From: JANQKX01 sp039028695
GTDB lineage: Bacteria; Pseudomonadota; Alphaproteobacteria; Kiloniellales; Kiloniellaceae
Length of the DNA stretch: 64,000 nt
Assembly: GCA_039028695.1 (NCBI GenBank)
Contig: JBCCHN010000002.1
Span: forward strand, 1 to 64,000
Direction of reading: 5' to 3'
A program made the position numbers and the translations under genes. Every line of letters starts with the position of its first letter. Positions within the stretch are counted from its first letter, which is position 1. Shown in pieces: positions 8,431 through 16,497 of the stretch. The notes under the pieces were generated by a model. That model made no database searches. It saw only the letters and a program-made list of their open reading frames with translations, and was not told the origin of the DNA.

Positions 8431-9087
8431 TCAAACCTCGTCGCCAAAGGGTGTTACCCGCCGAAGGGTGATATTAAGGCGGCCGCCGCCAGGAATGAGC
8501 GTGCTGGATCCGAAAAGAATTCGGTCGATCCCGTGAAAGAGCAGACGCCCCGGCCCAAAGAGCAGGATCACATCGCCTGAGTTTAGGCGAACCGACTGTG
8601 TCGGCCCGTGGCGGGTCGTATTGCCAACCCTGAAAACGGCGCTGTCTCCCAAGGAAACCGACAACACCGGTGCATCGAAAGTCTTTTCATCTCGATCCTG
8701 ATGAAGCCCCATGCGGGCCTCCTTGCGACCATAGCGGTTGATCAGGCAACACTCGGGCAAGACGTCACAGCTTGTCACCTCCGACCAAAGCTTGAGCAGG
8801 GCGCTAGGAATGGTCGGCCAAGGCTGTCCAGTGACGGGGTGACGGTGGCTATATCGATAGCCGTCTTTGTCAGATACCCAACCCAAGGGGCCTGCGTTGG
8901 TCATGGTGACGGAAAAGGGCCGGCCCGTTCGCGGCATGATGGGCTGAAAATAGGGGCTTTGGTCAGCGAGATCGTCGATGTCTTTTTTCAAGCCAAGCTG
9001 TTGATCCCGCCCCAAGAGACCAGGATAGAGGCGGACGCCCTCCTTAAGGTCAAGAGAGCTTTGGACTTGCGCCAGAGACATTACCAT
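8431..9087 (-). CDS. alkB: Alkylated DNA repair dioxygenase AlkB
   Basis: 218-residue Fe(II)/2-oxoglutarate dioxygenase that removes methyl lesions (1-methyladenine, 3-methylcytosine) from DNA by oxidative demethylation. Family marks are MTNAGPLGWVSDKDGYRYS (about 61-80), PECCLINRYG, and the iron ligands HQD in GLHQDRDE near 128-132 with the distal His in LLFHGIDR near 183; the 2-oxoglutarate arginines sit in RLNITLRR at the C-terminus. Length and motif order match E. coli AlkB. It is encoded opposite to the grpE and dnaK genes between which it lies, and the next gene upstream on its strand is a small membrane protein. Confidence 0.93.
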   Translation of the reverse strand: MVMSLAQVQSSLDLKEGVRLYPGLLGRDQQLGLKKDIDDLADQSPYFQPIMPRTGRPFSVTMTNAGPLGWVSDKDGYRYSHRHPVTGQPWPTIPSALLKLWSEVTSCDVLPECCLINRYGRKEARMGLHQDRDEKTFDAPVLSVSLGDSAVFRVGNTTRHGPTQSVRLNSGDVILLFGPGRLLFHGIDRILFGSSTLIPGGGRLNITLRRVTPFGDEV

Positions 9088-9099
9088 GAGGTGCTGATT

Positions 9100-9318
9100 C
9101 TAATCGCCTTTAGGAGATGATCGTTTTTTCGCCTCCCGGCGTCCCAAATAGCGGAAGAAAAAGTATAGCGCCCCCGCGATAACGGTGGCACCCGTTCCCA
9201 CGTAGCCCAGATCGGGGTTTTTGAAATACGATTCGGCGGTGACAGTCAAAACCGCACCCGCCATGACCGTTAACACCAAAACGAGCTTGATCGCTGAATA
9301 GATCCCATCTTGGGGCAT
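9100..9318 (-). CDS. Small two-helix membrane protein, unknown
   Basis: 72-residue protein with two hydrophobic segments: about 9-28 (IKLVLVLTVMAGAVLTVTAE) and about 38-58 (YVGTGATVIAGALYFFFRYL), followed by a basic tail (GRREAKKRSSPKG). This gives a helical hairpin whose ends are probably cytoplasmic by the positive-inside rule. I do not recognise a family. It lies 12 bases upstream of alkB on the same strand and may be cotranscribed. The clean hydrophobic pattern makes it more likely a real gene than a chance frame, but there is no strong ribosome-binding site. Confidence 0.55.
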   Translation of the reverse strand: MPQDGIYSAIKLVLVLTVMAGAVLTVTAESYFKNPDLGYVGTGATVIAGALYFFFRYLGRREAKKRSSPKGD

Positions 9319-9635
9319 TGAAAGGGCGCCTTCGGATCAAATTTTAACCCATCGGTGTGGCTGTACGCCAAGGCCGAAGGGGTTATTGCCAGGATATCAT
9401 GGGGGCGGAGGAGGCTATCGGCAAGTCTTGGCGGGCAAAATCCCTGATTCCGGCGCTTTTTATGGCTAAAAACCCGCAAAAGCTTGATTTAACTGTCTTG
9501 CAGCCCGCAGGGCGTTTCTTATATATCCCCCAGAGCCTATATGGTTTTAAACAAAATCATCCATTTACAGGGGCCCGACACGCGGTGCTTTGAGAGAAAA
9601 GGCCGTGAAAGAGGTCTGCTGAAGAGAGGAACGAC
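9319..9635. other. dnaK upstream region
   Basis: A 317-base gap between the small membrane-protein gene and dnaK. Its right half holds the RpoH-type promoter at 9497-9524 and a leader of about 105 bases with the dnaK ribosome-binding site. I see no gene and no CIRCE element in it. Confidence 0.6.
9497..9524 (+). promoter_or_regulatory. RpoH (sigma32) promoter of dnaK
   Basis: CTTG at 9497-9500, a 17-base spacer and CTTATAT at 9518-9524. This matches the alphaproteobacterial heat-shock promoter form CTTG-N17/18-CYTATNT. Initiation near 9531 gives a leader of about 105 bases to the dnaK ATG at 9636. The rpoH gene itself is in this window at 45.2 kb. Confidence 0.7.
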
Positions 9636-11555
9636 ATGAGTAAAGTTATCGGAATCGATCTAGGAACGACCAATTCCTGCGTCGCCGTCATGGACGGTAA
9701 AGACGCCAAGGTCATTGAAAATGCGGAAGGAGCCCGCACCACCCCTTCGATGGTTGCATTTTCCGAATCGGGCGAACGCCTTGTGGGCCAGCCTGCCAAG
9801 CGCCAGGCGGTTACCAACCCGGAAAACACCCTCTTTGCCATCAAGCGCCTCATTGGCCGGCGTTTCGATGATCCCCTGACCAAAAAGGACAAGGACCTGG
9901 TGCCCTATAAGATCACCAAGTCCGATACCGGCGATGCCTGGGTGGAAGCGCGCGGGGAGAACTATAGCCCGAGCCAGATTTCCGCATTTATCCTGCAAAA
10001 AATGAAGGAAACCGCCGAGAGTTTTCTGGGCGAGGACGTGACCCAGGCGGTCATTACGGTTCCCGCCTACTTCAACGATTCTCAGCGCCAAGCCACCAAG
10101 GACGCGGGCAAGATCGCCGGCTTGGAAGTGCTGCGCATTATCAACGAGCCGACCGCGGCGGCCCTGGCCTATGGCTTGGACAAACATGGCGCCGGCACCA
10201 TCGCGGTCTATGACCTGGGCGGCGGTACCTTCGATATTTCTATCCTGGAAATTGGCGACGGTGTCTTCGAGGTTAAGTCCACCAATGGCGATACCTTCTT
10301 AGGCGGTGAGGATTTTGACGCCCGGATCATCGACTATTTGGCCGACGAGTTCAAAAAAGAGCAGACCATCGATCTGCGATCGGACAAGCTGGCCCTGCAG
10401 CGCCTAAAAGAAGCTGCGGAAAAGGCCAAGATCGAGCTGTCCTCGTCCAACCAGACCGAGATCAACCTGCCCTTTATCACCGCCGATGCCACCGGGCCGA
10501 AGCACCTAAACATCAAGCTGACCCGCGCCAAGCTCGAAGCCCTGGTGGAAGACTTGGTGGACCGCACCATGAAGCCGGTTCGTGCAGCCTTGAAAGACGC
10601 CGGAGTCTCGCCTGGCGAGGTGGACGAGATCATTCTGGTTGGTGGCATGACCCGCATGCCCAAGGTCTATGACACGGTCAAGAGCTTCTTCGGCAAGGAC
10701 CCCCACCGGGGCGTCAATCCGGACGAGGTCGTTGCCTCGGGCGCGGCCATTCAAGGCGGTGTTCTCAAGGGTGACGTCAAGGATGTGTTGCTGCTGGACG
10801 TGACGCCGCTGTCCCTGGGCATCGAAACCCTGGGCGGCGTGATGACCAAGCTCATCGATCGCAACACCACGATCCCCACCAAAAAGAGCCAGACCTTCTC
10901 TACCGCCGAGGACAATCAGACGGCCGTGACCATCCGGGTGTTCCAGGGTGAGCGCGAGATGGCGGCCGACAACAAGTTGCTCGGACAGTTTGATCTTGTC
11001 GGTATCCCTGGGGCCCCTCGTGGTGTCCCTCAAATCGAAGTCACCTTCGATATCGACGCTAACGGCATTGTCAATGTGAATGCCAAAGACAAGGCAACGG
11101 GCAAGGAGCAGGCCATACGCATCCAAGCCTCGGGCGGTCTTAGCGACGACGACATCGAAAAGATGGTTCGCGATGCCGAGGAGCATGCGGAAGAAGATAA
11201 AAAGCGCCGCGAGCTGGTTGAGGCCCGCAACCAAGGCGAAGCTTTGATCCACCAGACCGAAAAGTCACTCGCCGATGCGGGCGACAAGGTGGCTCCGGAA
11301 GACAAAGCAGCCGCTGAGGAAGCTGTTGCGGCAGCAAAGACGGCCATCGAGGGCGAGGATGTGGAGGCCATCCAAGCGGCCCTCCAGACCTTGGCCCAAG
11401 CTTCCATGAAAGTGGGCGAGGCCCTCTATGCTGGTGAAGGTGACGCTGGCGCGGACGAAGGCGATGCTCAGCCTCAATCCGGTCCCGCCGATGATGGTGT
11501 GGTCGACGCGGATTTCGAGGAAGTCGACGACGATAAAAAAGACAAAAGCGCATAA
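9636..11555 (+). CDS. dnaK: Molecular chaperone DnaK (Hsp70)
   Basis: 639-residue Hsp70. The nucleotide-binding domain opens GIDLGTTNSCVAVMDG and carries the phosphate loop YDLGGGTFDISIL near 195 and the adenosine site VGGMTRMPKV near 337. The substrate-binding domain contains LLLDVTPLSLGIETLGG near 387 and the C-terminus ends in the usual acidic tail (DADFEEVDDD). Full length with no disruption. A strong ribosome-binding site GAAGAGAGGA precedes the ATG. It works with GrpE (7.7 kb) and DnaJ (11.7 kb), and an RpoH-type promoter lies upstream. Confidence 0.98.
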   Translation: MSKVIGIDLGTTNSCVAVMDGKDAKVIENAEGARTTPSMVAFSESGERLVGQPAKRQAVTNPENTLFAIKRLIGRRFDDPLTKKDKDLVPYKITKSDTGDAWVEARGENYSPSQISAFILQKMKETAESFLGEDVTQAVITVPAYFNDSQRQATKDAGKIAGLEVLRIINEPTAAALAYGLDKHGAGTIAVYDLGGGTFDISILEIGDGVFEVKSTNGDTFLGGEDFDARIIDYLADEFKKEQTIDLRSDKLALQRLKEAAEKAKIELSSSNQTEINLPFITADATGPKHLNIKLTRAKLEALVEDLVDRTMKPVRAALKDAGVSPGEVDEIILVGGMTRMPKVYDTVKSFFGKDPHRGVNPDEVVASGAAIQGGVLKGDVKDVLLLDVTPLSLGIETLGGVMTKLIDRNTTIPTKKSQTFSTAEDNQTAVTIRVFQGEREMAADNKLLGQFDLVGIPGAPRGVPQIEVTFDIDANGIVNVNAKDKATGKEQAIRIQASGGLSDDDIEKMVRDAEEHAEEDKKRRELVEARNQGEALIHQTEKSLADAGDKVAPEDKAAAEEAVAAAKTAIEGEDVEAIQAALQTLAQASMKVGEALYAGEGDAGADEGDAQPQSGPADDGVVDADFEEVDDDKKDKSA

Positions 11556-11567
11556 ATAAGCAGCAAG

Positions 11568-11597
11568 CGGCCGCAGCTTTAACATAGGTTGCGGCCG
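11568..11597 (+). other. Hairpin between dnaK and dnaJ
   Basis: CGGCCGCA at 11568-11575 and TGCGGCCG at 11590-11597 form a perfect 8-bp stem with a 14-base loop. It has no T-run after it, only a short TTCTCGTT, so it may be a partial terminator or processing site that lowers dnaJ relative to dnaK rather than a full stop. Confidence 0.5.
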
Positions 11598-11683
11598 TTC
11601 TCGTTGGGGGGTAGCGCGGGGACGCGGCAATCATATGCGGCGAAAGAGCGCAAACGGGGCAATCGGGTTGGTGACAGCAGACC

Positions 11684-12817
11684 ATGGCCAAGCAAGACTA
11701 TTATGAAACCCTCGGGGTCGGCCGCTCGGCGAATGCCGACGAGCTGAAGAAGGCCTATCGCAAGTTGGCCATGCAATACCACCCGGACCGCAATCCGGAC
11801 GACGCGGCGGCGGAGCAAAGATTCAAGGAAATCAGCGAAGCCTACGATGTCCTGAAAGACCAGGACAAGCGAGCCACCTATGATCGTTTCGGCCACGAGG
11901 CTTTTGCCAACGGCGGCGCCGGTCCAGGCGCGGGCGGCTTCGGCGGTGGGGCGGCCGGTTTCGCCGATATTTTCGACGAGATGTTCGGGGATTTCATGGG
12001 CGGGCGGCGCGGCGGCAGCCGGGCCCAAAGCGGCGCTGACCTGCGCTATAACCTTGAAATTACATTAGAAGAAGCCTTTCACGGCAAGACTGCCCAGCTG
12101 CGGGTTCCCACCTCGGTCAGCTGCGAGGCCTGCAACGGCAGCGGTGCGGAGAAGAACTCCTCCCCCGTGACCTGTCCGGGCTGTCAGGGCCGCGGCCGGG
12201 TTCGGGCGCAGCAGGGTTTTTTCACCATCGAGCGCACCTGTCCCACCTGTCAGGGCGTGGGCCGGATCATTGAAAACCCTTGCAAAATCTGTAGTGGCGC
12301 CGGTCGCGTGCACAAGGAAAAAACCCTGCAAGCCAACATTCCCGCCGGTGTGGAGGATGGGACCCGGATCCGTCTGTCCGGCGAGGGCGAGGCGGGCCTG
12401 CGCGGCGCGGCGCCGGGGGATCTCTACCTTTTTCTGTCAGTGGCGCCCCATGAAATCTTCGTGCGGGACGGGGCCAACATCTTCTGTCAGGTGCCCATTC
12501 CCATGACCACGGCGGCGCTCGGCGGCGCGGTGGAGGTGCCCGTCATCGACGGCGGCCGGGCCAAGGTCACGGTCCCCGGCGGCACCCAGTCCGGCCAGAG
12601 ATTTCGCTTGAAAAACAAGGGCATGCCGGTCCTGCGCACCAAGGCCGTGGGCGACATGTACGTGGAGGTCGGCGTGGAAACCCCGGTCAACCTGACCAAG
12701 CGCCAAAAGGACCTGCTGCGCGAGTTCCGCGACGAAGGCGAACACCACAAGACCAATCCCGAATCCCACGGCTTTTTCAGCAAAGTCAAAGACTTCTGGG
12801 AAGACCTCACGGACTAG
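11684..12817 (+). CDS. dnaJ: Chaperone protein DnaJ
   Basis: 377-residue class I J-protein. The J domain (1-70) includes the catalytic HPD in MQYHPDRNPDD near 30-40. A Gly/Phe-rich stretch follows at about 76-110. The zinc-binding region has four repeats, CEACNGSG, CPGCQGRG, CPTCQGVG and CKICSGAG, between about 145 and 210. The C-terminal substrate domain closes with ALGGAVEVPVIDG and GDMYVEVGVETP. All essential parts are present. It stimulates the DnaK ATPase and is encoded 128 bases behind dnaK. No separate promoter was evident in the gap. Confidence 0.98.
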   Translation: MAKQDYYETLGVGRSANADELKKAYRKLAMQYHPDRNPDDAAAEQRFKEISEAYDVLKDQDKRATYDRFGHEAFANGGAGPGAGGFGGGAAGFADIFDEMFGDFMGGRRGGSRAQSGADLRYNLEITLEEAFHGKTAQLRVPTSVSCEACNGSGAEKNSSPVTCPGCQGRGRVRAQQGFFTIERTCPTCQGVGRIIENPCKICSGAGRVHKEKTLQANIPAGVEDGTRIRLSGEGEAGLRGAAPGDLYLFLSVAPHEIFVRDGANIFCQVPIPMTTAALGGAVEVPVIDGGRAKVTVPGGTQSGQRFRLKNKGMPVLRTKAVGDMYVEVGVETPVNLTKRQKDLLREFRDEGEHHKTNPESHGFFSKVKDFWEDLTD

Positions 12818-12856
12818 GCGGCCCCCATCGGCTTCATGGCCGCCGGGCTTTCGTTT
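12817..12856 (+). terminator. Probable terminator after dnaJ
   Basis: GGCGGCC at 12817-12823 pairs with GGCCGCC at 12838-12844 (7-bp GC stem, 14-base loop), followed by GGGCTTTCGTTTT. The stem begins at the last base of the dnaJ stop codon. The T-tract is interrupted, so efficiency is uncertain. Confidence 0.5.
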
Positions 12857-12984
12857 TACTCAAAAATTGGATGACTCGCCGACGACTTGAAGATGACTTC
12901 AAGAGCCTTAACGGACGACCGGGGGCATGCTAAAGGGGGAACCGGTGATCGAGCGCGGGGAACAGGGCAAAGGGAGCACACGAC

Positions 12985-13812
12985 ATGGCCGATTCTAAGC
13001 CAGGGGCAAAAACCAAACTGGGGGTGGTCGGCTGCGGCGGGCGCATGGGTCGTATGATCCTGACCGCGATCCGCGACAATCCCGACTGCGAGATCGCCGG
13101 CGGCACCGAGGCCCCGGAGAGCCGACTCGTCGGCCAGGACATCGGTACTTTGATTGGGGCGGGCAATCTGGGCCTGACCGTGGGCGCCGACCCGGCCGCC
13201 CTCTTCGCCGCCAGCGACGGGGTGCTGGATTTCACCGCGCCCGCCGCGACGCTCGCCCATGCCCGCCTGGCCGGCGAAACGGGCACCGCCCTGGTGGCCG
13301 GCACCACGGGCCTGACCCCCGAACAGCAAGCGGTCATCGAAGGCGCCGCCGCCACCGCGCCAGTGGTCCAGGCCGCCAACATGAGCCTGGGGGTCAACCT
13401 GCTGCTCCAGATCGTCGAACAGGTCGCCCGCTCCCTGGATCCCAGCTACGACATCGAGGTCTTGGAGATGCACCACCGCCACAAGGTGGACGCCCCCTCG
13501 GGCACCGCCCTGGCCCTGGGCGAGGCCGCCGCCGCCGGGCGCCGGATCTCTCTGGAGCAAGCGGCCCGCAAGGTGCGCGACGGCATCACCGGCCCCCGCG
13601 AGGAAGGCACCATCGGCTTTGCCACCCTGCGCGGCGGCGAGGTGCCCGGCGAGCATACGGTCCTCTTCGCCGGCGCCGGCGAGCGCCTGGAGCTCACCCA
13701 TAAAGCCGCCCGCCGGGAAGTCTTCGCCGAAGGCGCCGTCAAAGCCGCCCTCTGGGCCGCCGCCCAACCGCCCGGCCTTTATGACATGAAGGACGTTCTG
13801 GGCCTTTCCTAG
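12985..13812 (+). CDS. dapB: 4-hydroxy-tetrahydrodipicolinate reductase
   Basis: 275-residue NAD(P)H-dependent enzyme of the lysine and meso-diaminopimelate pathway. The nucleotide-binding site is GVVGCGGRMGRMI near 12-24, and the catalytic and substrate-binding stretch is EMHHRHKVDAPSGTAL near 160-175, the DapB signature. The C-terminal EGAVKAALWAAAQPPGLYDMKDVLGL is also typical. This gene has a very high GC content in codon third positions compared with hrcA or rsmI. dapD and dapE are at 57.8-59.8 kb. It follows dnaJ after 167 bases, a common alphaproteobacterial linkage, and has an AAAGGGAG ribosome-binding site. Confidence 0.97.
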   Translation: MADSKPGAKTKLGVVGCGGRMGRMILTAIRDNPDCEIAGGTEAPESRLVGQDIGTLIGAGNLGLTVGADPAALFAASDGVLDFTAPAATLAHARLAGETGTALVAGTTGLTPEQQAVIEGAAATAPVVQAANMSLGVNLLLQIVEQVARSLDPSYDIEVLEMHHRHKVDAPSGTALALGEAAAAGRRISLEQAARKVRDGITGPREEGTIGFATLRGGEVPGEHTVLFAGAGERLELTHKAARREVFAEGAVKAALWAAAQPPGLYDMKDVLGLS

Positions 13813-14007
13813 AAAATGGCCTGAACGTCCTTGCTTCCAGCAGGCGCTTGAAGCCGCCGCGCAGCGAGCGGAGCCTATGTGGCGCATGAACGGCCTGTTA
13901 AAGGCGTTCTGGGCGCGTCTTATGAGCTTGGGGCCGAACCTCGGCCTGGGGATTAGTGGGGTCGGAGTCCTAAGTTAGATCAGATCCTGACCTGGGTGCG
14001 GCTTTTT

Positions 14008-14595
14008 TTAAGCAGGGCTGTTGGCCGTGCTATTGGCGCGGGCCAAGGCTTTGCTGAGGGCGGTGGCCAGCTCCGCCCGCTCGTGGGGCGCCAAGAAACT
14101 GCCCACCCTCAGGCTCCGCCCGTGGGAGCGCAGGATCAGCTCCTTCTCCGCGGCCTTGGTGTCCTCCAGAAAGACCTGCAGCCAATAGGGCTGAAACTCG
14201 TAGGTCTTGACCTGCCCCCGCTGGCCGATGCGCCGCACGGTCAAGGTATCCCGGCTGAGCTGCAGGGTCTCCATGATCCGCGCCTGACGGTAATTGACCT
14301 TAAAGGCCAGATAGATCAAGAGAACGTCCACCCCCATAAAGCCGATCACCGGCCAGGCCCCGGCCAGAAAAAAGGCCAGCCCCGCCCCAAAACTGACAAC
14401 GCAAATCACCCCCATCAAAATCACAAACCCCCGCGGCCCCAAACTGCGATGCGGCGTCAACTCCGCATCAAACAGGAGGCCCGTCTCCAGCTGGCTATTC
14501 TCCGGAGCGCCGGAGGGCGATTTACTTTCCAGCGAGTCCGTTGCAGATGCCGAAGTCTTGTCGGGGAGATCGTGGGGGTTTCGGGCGTCGGTCAT
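14008..14595 (-). CDS. DUF2244 family membrane protein
   Basis: 195 residues from the ATG at 14595; the longer open frame to 14670 adds 25 residues without family character. A polar N-terminal segment of about 45 residues is followed by LTPHRSLGPRGFVILMGVICVVSFGAGLAFFLAGAWPVIGF split over two membrane helices (about 58-78 and 84-102), then a cytoplasmic beta-rich domain beginning NYRQARIMETLQLS. This is the DUF2244 layout, a family of inner-membrane proteins found in alphaproteobacteria next to nth or cytochrome oxidase genes. Function unknown. Here nth lies at 20.5 kb, so the accessory segment appears to sit between this gene and nth. Confidence 0.85.
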   Translation of the reverse strand: MTDARNPHDLPDKTSASATDSLESKSPSGAPENSQLETGLLFDAELTPHRSLGPRGFVILMGVICVVSFGAGLAFFLAGAWPVIGFMGVDVLLIYLAFKVNYRQARIMETLQLSRDTLTVRRIGQRGQVKTYEFQPYWLQVFLEDTKAAEKELILRSHGRSLRVGSFLAPHERAELATALSKALARANSTANSPA

Positions 14596-14817
14596 GGCGC
14601 CAGCATAGGCGGGATTGTCCCGCCTGGTAAAGCCGATAAGGGGGGGGTGCGACAAGGTAGCTACCCCCATCTGCTGTTCAGATTCCCGGAGCAGTTTCCA
14701 TCACCGCCGAAGTCGCCCTTCGCCAACCGAAGCGCTGTTTCGGAATGCCTTTTTTGCTACATGTTTTGGAGAACTCTGAACCGGTAACGAACGTGTTTGT
14801 GAATTGTCCGAACAAAT

Positions 14818-14846
14818 TTGCTAAACGACTCAGGAAAATTTGTAAT
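14818..14846 (+). promoter_or_regulatory. Promoter of the zinc-ribbon orphan gene
   Basis: TTGCTA at 14818-14823, a 17-base spacer and TGTAAT at 14841-14846. Predicted initiation is near 14853, immediately before the hairpin at 14854-14875. Confidence 0.5.
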
Positions 14847-14853
14847 AAATATA

Positions 14854-14875
14854 AGAAACTCTACTGGGAGTTTCT
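14854..14875 (+). promoter_or_regulatory. Leader hairpin covering the ribosome-binding site
   Basis: AGAAACTC at 14854-14861 and GAGTTTCT at 14868-14875 form a perfect 8-bp stem with a 6-base loop. The GGGAG that should serve as ribosome-binding site for the ATG at 14879 spans the loop and the 3' arm. With the predicted start of transcription near 14853 the message would begin with this stem, which could limit translation or protect the 5' end. Confidence 0.5.
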
Positions 14876-14878
14876 GCA

Positions 14879-15946
14879 ATGAAGCCGATTGGAGTTATAG
14901 ATACCGAAAGGCTGAGGCACATACCTGTACAGTACCGCGCGCGCCACGAGTTCTGCTTTCACCTATATGATCTCATGAGGGGATTGCTCAAGCAGCTTCA
15001 GCTTGCGGGGGTGCATGGTGTCAGCGTCGATCTTGCCGAAGGTGAAATTGAAAACCTACGGCAAAGTTCCCACGTTCTCGATTTCCTAGCTGATTCTGGA
15101 CGGGGCGAAGTCGAGCGCCGGGCGGTTGTCAATCACCTGACCTTAGCGCTTTACTCTGATATGCTCAATTTCGTTTATGAAGCATTGTGCATGTTGGAGA
15201 AACGTAAATTTGTCGTTGCTTTCGCATTACTTCGTAAGCCGTTTAAAGAGGGTATGTTGCTTGCTGCACAAATGTGCGCCGATGAAACGGCCTTTTTTGC
15301 CAAGTTTAGATCTGATGCTGCCAATCTATTGAACCGCAACGAACTAGATGAGGCTGCGACCAAGCGAGTGCTATCTGAAGCAATGGCCATTGTTTGCCCC
15401 GATCCAACTATCTTGGAAGCAGAAGTGGTTTATAAAGTTATATTCGACCGGAAGGTCGATTCAGGTCTAGCTAGCCTTTTTGACGTGGCCACACACCTGA
15501 CAACAGAAAATCGGCAAATACGTACGGCCAATTATAATCTGAATCTCATTTTCAAGAATCCAAGTGATAATGATGTTTATTCTGGTGGCACTTATTTGCA
15601 AATTGCAATGGTCCTGCTCTTCCTTGCTTTGATGCAGATTGCTCTTTGTAACCGCATGACGAAAATTGCACGTCCCTATAGGAATTGGATGCTTTTTACC
15701 TCGTTGGGCACCTATGAAGCGCTCTTTTCTTCAGGAAACGCGAATATTACACGCTTCGTGCGCAATTCTCTGGGGGATCTTTTGGAGTGCAGCTGGTGCG
15801 GGGAGCGTATGCGTGTGCGCAAAACAGATGCACCCCGATTTTTCATAGGTGAGCGGATCGAATGCTCGGCTTGTGGATTAGATCAAAGCTTTCCATTTGG
15901 TTGGCTCTTGGGAAAAATTGAATTGGACCTTTTTGGTGCCGGTTAG
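14879..15946 (+). CDS. Orphan helical protein with C-terminal zinc ribbon
   Basis: 355-residue protein of unrecognised family. The N-terminal two thirds look all-helical; a stretch near 95-130 (YEALCMLEKRKFVVAFALLRKPFKEGMLLA, in part) resembles helical HEPN- or DUF5677-like proteins, but this is impression only. A hydrophobic segment lies near 243-258 (IAMVLLFLALMQIALC). The C-terminus has two CxxC pairs, CSWCGERM near 304 and CSACGLDQ near 332, which would form a zinc ribbon. Base composition is visibly more AT-rich than the flanking dapB and nth genes, and the gene stands alone with its own promoter and leader hairpin, so it is probably acquired. No catalytic motif was identified. Confidence 0.75.
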   Translation: MKPIGVIDTERLRHIPVQYRARHEFCFHLYDLMRGLLKQLQLAGVHGVSVDLAEGEIENLRQSSHVLDFLADSGRGEVERRAVVNHLTLALYSDMLNFVYEALCMLEKRKFVVAFALLRKPFKEGMLLAAQMCADETAFFAKFRSDAANLLNRNELDEAATKRVLSEAMAIVCPDPTILEAEVVYKVIFDRKVDSGLASLFDVATHLTTENRQIRTANYNLNLIFKNPSDNDVYSGGTYLQIAMVLLFLALMQIALCNRMTKIARPYRNWMLFTSLGTYEALFSSGNANITRFVRNSLGDLLECSWCGERMRVRKTDAPRFFIGERIECSACGLDQSFPFGWLLGKIELDLFGAG

Positions 15947-15982
15947 GCTGGTTCTAAGAATGCGGGATGAAGAATTCCCCCT

Positions 15983-16045
15983 TCACCCCTTCCATAGCTC
16001 CGTGTTGGGATAGATTTGGGACCAGGCAAACCAGAAGGCCTGGTG
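15983..16045 (-). pseudogene. 3' fragment of a DUF3179 gene (copy A)
   Basis: Read leftward this encodes QAFWFAWSQIYPNTELWKG and a stop, nearly the same as the last 20 residues of the complete DUF3179 protein (18.9-20.3 kb), which end EAFWFAWSQFYPDTELWKG. Homology ends abruptly near 16045 where the recombinase fragment on the other strand begins. It is the first of three copies of this 3' end in 4.4 kb. Confidence 0.75.
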
Positions 16046-16225
16046 ACAAGCGCCTTTGGCACAAACTCGGAGCGCAGAACGAAAGCGGCCGAGATCTACA
16101 AGAAGACTTGCAATCTGAAGGCACTGCAACTTCTTTTGGGGCACACAAAGATGGATTGTTCGCTGCGCTAGCTGGGCATCGATCTCGAAGGTGTTTCTAC
16201 AATCTCTGAGAACGTCGAGATTTGA
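16043..16225 (+). pseudogene. Tyrosine recombinase/integrase, C-terminal remnant with amber at the catalytic Tyr
   Basis: The frame reads FGTNSERRTKAAEIYKKT, then NLKALQLLLGHTKMDCSLR, a TAG codon at 16169-16171, then LGIDLEGVSTISENVEI and a TGA at 16223-16225. This is the box II part of a phage-type integrase: the RRTKA and LLGHTK stretches hold the conserved Arg and His. In intact relatives the residue after the (T/S)(V/L)R is the nucleophilic Tyr (R-Y-LGI); here that codon is amber. Everything upstream of the box II region is missing and replaced by the DUF3179 fragment. It is a dead remnant of an integrating element. Confidence 0.75.
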
Positions 16226-16468
16226 TCCGTCGAAGGGCCGGTTGCACACTGCTCTTACCGGTTATTCGAGTGCAGGTGACATTGCTGTGACCGCGGGACT
16301 CCAAAGCGTCCCTTCGCCACCATCCGGACTCCCTACTAAGTTTCTAGGTAATGCGCAGGAAAGTTTGTAGCGGTTTCTCATTAGCGATATGAGACTCATG
16401 GGTAAGATTTCCAAGAAGCAGCTTTCGATAAGGTCAGACCGATGTATGGTAGTGGCATTGTGACGGAT

Positions 16469-16497
16469 TTGAAACCTATCGGATTTGTGCATATATT
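16469..16497 (+). promoter_or_regulatory. Promoter of the two-gene accessory operon
   Basis: TTGAAA at 16469-16474, a 17-base spacer and TATATT at 16492-16497, a strong match to the housekeeping consensus. Initiation near 16504 gives a leader of about 75 bases to the ATG at 16580. Confidence 0.6.

Noticed and set aside
12856..13887. Long 343-residue open frame antisense to dapB
   Set aside because: Its composition is Gly/Ala/Gln-rich shadow sequence caused by the very high GC content of dapB; dapB has all family motifs, and the antisense frame has none.
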